Assembly (NCBI RefSeq): GCF_902706295.1
Contig: NZ_CACSJJ010000019.1
Coordinates: 62,001 to 126,000 of the forward strand
DNA length: 64,000 nt
Reading direction: 5' to 3'
Origin: Arthrobacter sp. 18067
GTDB taxonomy: Bacteria; Actinomycetota; Actinomycetes; Actinomycetales; Micrococcaceae
The translations under genes were made by a program, and so were the position numbers. Positions 60,539-64,000 of the stretch are shown here, one piece after another (the stretch's first letter is position 1; each line of letters starts with the position of its first letter). The notes beneath the pieces were generated by a model that saw only the letters and a list, made by a program, of their open reading frames with translations, searched no databases and was not told the DNA's origin.

Positions 60539-62524
60539 ATGAGCTATGTTCTCGCCATTGACGTCGGGACGAGTTTTACCGCCGCAGCCTTGGTTAAGCC
60601 TGATCAAGGATCTACGCCAGCACCTGAAGTCCTCCCGTTGGGATTGCACGGGAGCGCCGTTCCCTCTGTGCTTTTCTATGCGGACGACGGCCGTGTACTG
60701 GTTGGTGAAGCAGCAGAGCGGCGCGGCCTGGACGATCCCCAGCACATGGTGTGCGAGTTCAAACGCCGTATCGGTGACTCCGTCCCCCTGGCCGTCGGAG
60801 AGAGATGGCTGGCACCGGAAGACGTGTACGCCACGATGGCCCGCTGGGTGGTGGACAGGGCGCAGGAGCGTGAGGGGACGGCGCCGTCGTCGATCATCAT
60901 GACGCACCCCGCGGCTTGGGGGCAGCACCGGACCTCGTTGGTCCTCGCAGCGCTCAACGTGGCCGGCCTGCAGGACATCACCCTGATCAGCGAGCCGGAA
61001 GCAGCAGCCCTGCACTACGCCTCCCAAACCCGGGTGGAAGACGGCAGCATCATCGCGGTGTACGACCTCGGTGGCGGTACTTTCGACACCGCCATCCTCC
61101 GCAAAGCCGGAGCCGGAAACTTTGAGCTACTAGGCCGTCCCGACGGCATTGAAACCCTTGGCGGCGCCGATTTCGACGCCGCCGTGCTGCGTCACGTGAT
61201 GGGTCACGTCAGCGCTGCAACGGACATGGACCCGACGGCGCCCGACACGCTGGCGGCACTTTCCCGATTGAAGCGGGAATGCCGCGAAGCCAAGGAAGCG
61301 CTGTCCATGGACAGTGAATCCAGCGTGGCCGTATCCCTTCCGGGCACCCAGCAGTCAGTCCGGCTGGTCCGGGCCGAATTCGAAGCGATGATCGAGGAAC
61401 CCATCCGGGACACCGTGGAGTCATTGGAACGGAGCCTGCGGGCCGTCAACATTGACGCGCAGGATTTGAGGGCCGTTCTGCTTATCGGCGGCTCCTCGCG
61501 CATCCCGTTGGTGGCCGAGATGATTTCGGTGGAACTTGGCCGGCCCATCGCCGTCGACGCCGATCCCAAGTCCTCCATCTGCCTTGGTGCAGCGGTGGCT
61601 GGCCTGGGTTCGACCGGAGCGGACGCCGCGGAGGCGGCGGCCTCGGCGTCCGTCAGCATAGCGGATGGCATGTCTCTGGAAAGGCCGCATGTCGCTACCC
61701 GGGCTCCCGCCCTGGGCGCCCTCAAAACTGTCCCCGCGAAGCCTGGCCGGCACGCCCCACGGCCCCGTGTCCGAATGGCGGCAGCAGCGGCAGTCGCCGC
61801 AACCGTTCTGACAATCGCTACAGCAACGGCGGCACAGAGCCCTGGAGGCAGTGGACTGCTGGCAACCATGTTCGGCAACCAGGCCGCCGATGTTATGCGC
61901 GACGGCGGTACCCAGGCTTCCACGGGCCAGGCAAGCGGCGCTGGTGGCGGGAAAGCCGGAGAGGCGCCGGCGGTGGGCAACCCGGCGGCGGGACTTGAAG
62001 CCAGTGCCAGGTCCGGGGTCGCGAGGGCAGGGAGTGCGACGGGTAGGAGCCCAGCCCGGTCAGGAACTGCCAATGCAGGCACAGGGTCGGGGACCGCCGC
62101 GGGATCCGCTGCGGGCCCGGCCTCCGGTACGGCTACGGGTGGGACGGGCAGCACTGCCACTCCTGCCGTGCCAGGCGGAACTCCTACGACCGGCACTCCG
62201 ACCACCACGCCGACGCCTGCGCCCACGGGCGGCGCCGCCACTGGGCCAACCCCGCCTCCGACGACACCACCCACAACCCAGCCACCGGTCATCGAACCGA
62301 CAACGCCGCCTACCACTCCGTCGGATCCGGTGACGCCGCCGCCTTCGCCCGAACCAACAGTGCCGCAGCCTGAACCGACGGACACGCAAGACCCGCCGCC
62401 GCCAACTCCCGAGCCAACAGCGCCGCAGCCGGAGCCCACAACCCCACCAGCCACGCTTGACCCGGCGCCCCTGCCGACGGAAACCAGCCCGATTCCGGAT
62501 CCAGCGCTGCTCTCGGCGGTCTAG
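60539..62524 (+). CDS. membrane-anchored Hsp70-like protein with Pro/Thr-rich tail
   Basis: This 661-residue protein has an Hsp70-type nucleotide-binding domain (~1-375): IDVGTSFTAAALV, DLGGGTFDTAIL near 176, and LIGGSSRIPLVAEM near 320. The peptide-binding domain of DnaK is absent. Instead, a helix AAAAAVAATVLTIATATAA near residues 413-431 likely crosses the membrane, followed by a ~230-residue Gly/Ser/Pro/Thr-rich tail ending in PEPT repeats, presumably outside. ATG 60539 has GAGGT upstream. Followed 3 bases later by the helical-repeat gene, so the two likely function together. Confidence 0.85.
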   Translation: MSYVLAIDVGTSFTAAALVKPDQGSTPAPEVLPLGLHGSAVPSVLFYADDGRVLVGEAAERRGLDDPQHMVCEFKRRIGDSVPLAVGERWLAPEDVYATMARWVVDRAQEREGTAPSSIIMTHPAAWGQHRTSLVLAALNVAGLQDITLISEPEAAALHYASQTRVEDGSIIAVYDLGGGTFDTAILRKAGAGNFELLGRPDGIETLGGADFDAAVLRHVMGHVSAATDMDPTAPDTLAALSRLKRECREAKEALSMDSESSVAVSLPGTQQSVRLVRAEFEAMIEEPIRDTVESLERSLRAVNIDAQDLRAVLLIGGSSRIPLVAEMISVELGRPIAVDADPKSSICLGAAVAGLGSTGADAAEAAASASVSIADGMSLERPHVATRAPALGALKTVPAKPGRHAPRPRVRMAAAAAVAATVLTIATATAAQSPGGSGLLATMFGNQAADVMRDGGTQASTGQASGAGGGKAGEAPAVGNPAAGLEASARSGVARAGSATGRSPARSGTANAGTGSGTAAGSAAGPASGTATGGTGSTATPAVPGGTPTTGTPTTTPTPAPTGGAATGPTPPPTTPPTTQPPVIEPTTPPTTPSDPVTPPPSPEPTVPQPEPTDTQDPPPPTPEPTAPQPEPTTPPATLDPAPLPTETSPIPDPALLSAV

Positions 62525-62527
62525 TCC

Positions 62528-64000
62528 ATGACGGGACATGACCATCAGCCCGAGCACCTTCGGCCCGGGTCAAACGATCACCCGCTCACGGAATCTTCCG
62601 CCATCCCTGGGACAGATTCGCCCAGTATTCCGGAGCTGACAGGCGATTCAGAGGCTGTCCGCGAGTTGCTCCTTGCCCTGTCTGTGGGGTTCACCCTTCC
62701 TGCGCCGTTGCCGAGCGGCCTTGAAGGCAATGAGGAGCTGGATTCGATCATCGCCGCTGCCAAGGACGCGGGCCTGCTGCTGTCCGACGGATCCGTGGTG
62801 GGGACCGCCCGGTATGCCTTGCTGAAGGGCACTCCGAATGACCGCATCGCGGCGCTGCAGCGGGAACTCGTGGGCAAGGTCCTGGCGGAGGGCCGCGTTC
62901 TGGGGGACCTGGCCCGGGACCTCGCCAGAAGCGGGCTGCAGGATTCCCGCGTCGCGGCAGAGCTGGAGGAGTCAGCAAACAGAGTCCTGGATACGGATCC
63001 GCGGCTCGCCGCGGATCTTTATGCCGAGGCGCTTCTGGCCGGGAATCATGAACTCGCCAACGCAGCACGGAGGGCCCAAGCGTCCGCCGCAATCGGAGAC
63101 TTGGATGCAGCAGGCAGGATTGTGGACCGTCTCCTCGCTTTGCCCGAGCCGCCTGACCTCCGATTGGGTGTGGACGTGGCCGCGGCCGTATGGGCTCAAC
63201 GGGGCATGCTTGCCCGCGGTGCTGACACTTACAACTGGCTGGGGCCGGACAGGATGGACGGGTCTGCGCCACTCGCAGCGGTAGCCATGATCGGCTCGGG
63301 TAACGCGGTGGGGGCCGAGGAACTCCTGGCCGCAGCGCCCCCGTCCGGTTCGCCGACCCTCCTGGCAGTGGCTTTGGCCCTCACCCAGGAGGGACTGCGG
63401 CGAACTCTTGGACCGGCACCCCAATTGGCGCTGCCGGAACTCATCAGGGCCTCGGACATGATGAACGCATCCGGCGCGGCCATTCCTTTGCCGGAGACCC
63501 CCGCCGCCCTGGCTGCGCTATGTGCCCTTCATAGCGGGGAGCCGGCAGTGGCTGACCACGTACTCACGGCAGCATTGGCCGCAGGGCAAGGTGGGGATGC
63601 TGCCAGGCCCAGGTTGTTCCTTCTGCGGGCATGGACCGCCATGCAGCAGGACAACGCCGACGAAGCACGGTTGGCCATCAATGAAGCTGTCAAGGCGAAC
63701 CATTGGCCACTGGCGCCGCGGGACGAGCTCCTGCTGGCGGCACTGGATGTGGGGCTCGCCCGTCGGGGCAGCGAAGTGCACGAGCTGGTTTTAGCGTGGG
63801 ACAGGGCACGCGAAGCCATGATGCACGTGTCCGTGGATCTTTTTAGTCTTCTGCCGTGGGGCGAGCTGATGATTTGCGCTGCGCGGTTGCGGGAGACGCG
63901 TCGGGTGTCGCACTCTCTGGATGGCGCCTGGGAGCTGTTGGGACGGCTGGGAAACCCGTTGCTCTGGTCCGTGCCCCTGCATTGGGCTGGGGTACAGGCT
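62528..64000 (+). CDS. helical-repeat protein resembling the middle region of LuxR/LAL regulators (3' end outside window)
   Basis: An open frame from ATG 62528 has no stop to the window end (~491 residues seen). After a polar ~35-residue N-terminus it is alpha-helical with TPR-like repeats such as RLAADLYAEALLAGNHELAN and AAIGDLDAAGRIVDRLLALP, like the arm between ATPase and HTH in LAL-type regulators. No ATPase motif is present. If the family reading is right, a LuxR-type HTH should lie just past the window. It begins 3 bases after the Hsp70-like stop. Confidence 0.6.
   Translation, partial: MTGHDHQPEHLRPGSNDHPLTESSAIPGTDSPSIPELTGDSEAVRELLLALSVGFTLPAPLPSGLEGNEELDSIIAAAKDAGLLLSDGSVVGTARYALLKGTPNDRIAALQRELVGKVLAEGRVLGDLARDLARSGLQDSRVAAELEESANRVLDTDPRLAADLYAEALLAGNHELANAARRAQASAAIGDLDAAGRIVDRLLALPEPPDLRLGVDVAAAVWAQRGMLARGADTYNWLGPDRMDGSAPLAAVAMIGSGNAVGAEELLAAAPPSGSPTLLAVALALTQEGLRRTLGPAPQLALPELIRASDMMNASGAAIPLPETPAALAALCALHSGEPAVADHVLTAALAAGQGGDAARPRLFLLRAWTAMQQDNADEARLAINEAVKANHWPLAPRDELLLAALDVGLARRGSEVHELVLAWDRAREAMMHVSVDLFSLLPWGELMICAARLRETRRVSHSLDGAWELLGRLGNPLLWSVPLHWAGVQA

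Overview
The window is high-GC DNA from an actinobacterium. Tight operons with 1-4 base overlaps, many GTG/TTG starts, several apparently leaderless genes (TANNNT followed 6-7 bases later by ATG), a bS22-type 30S mini-protein gene and a ResABC-type cytochrome c maturation cluster suggest Micrococcaceae, most likely Arthrobacter or Paenarthrobacter. No rRNA, tRNA, transposase, integrase or CRISPR array was seen.

Both ends look like conserved chromosomal core. The left end holds the 3' end of a Ppx/GppA phosphatase gene, a TIM-barrel sugar isomerase, proC, a TrkA/TrkH-type potassium pair, acuC, a small membrane protein, an ArsR-like regulator, gdhA and the divergent pair lldD/lldR. The right end (47.6-64 kb) holds a DAHP synthase behind an aromatic leader-peptide attenuator, an excisionase-type HTH protein, the bS22 mini-gene, a DUF559-like gene between inverted short-repeat arrays, an HAD phosphatase, a glutaredoxin-like protein and Rex. 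These are followed by two proline/glutamine-rich membrane proteins, YceI, and the run phosphoglycerate mutase-like / ResA / CcdA / ResB / CcsA. The window ends with a membrane-anchored Hsp70-like protein and the start of a helical-repeat protein that runs off the edge.

Between them, about 10.9-47.6 kb is a carbohydrate island that looks adapted to pectin, especially rhamnogalacturonan I. A LacI regulator faces an aldarate-type oxidative operon: Gfo/Idh/MocA oxidoreductase, uronate-dehydrogenase-like SDR, KdgD, an enolase-superfamily dehydratase and a 2,5-dioxovalerate dehydrogenase, ending at 2-oxoglutarate. A minus-strand operon (esterase-like hydrolase, Gfo-DUF6807 fusion, degenerate M24 protein) diverges from an ABC importer operon. 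A GH42 beta-galactosidase diverges from a second importer, with a DUF624-like protein and an MFS carrier. A solute-binding protein without its own permeases follows. A GH78 alpha-L-rhamnosidase plus a second Gfo-DUF6807 fusion diverge from an Lpl-type importer operon with a DUF624 protein, a rhamnogalacturonan acetylesterase-like SGNH hydrolase, a DUF1961 protein and a CE7 esterase. No ABC ATPase gene accompanies any importer, so a shared MsiK-type ATPase elsewhere is likely.

Near-identical LacI-type operators (consensus close to GAGAAAACGCTTTCTC) lie at nearly every operon head in the island, which suggests one co-regulated regulon. Long palindromes sit between convergent genes, and some supply the stop codons or last codons of those genes.
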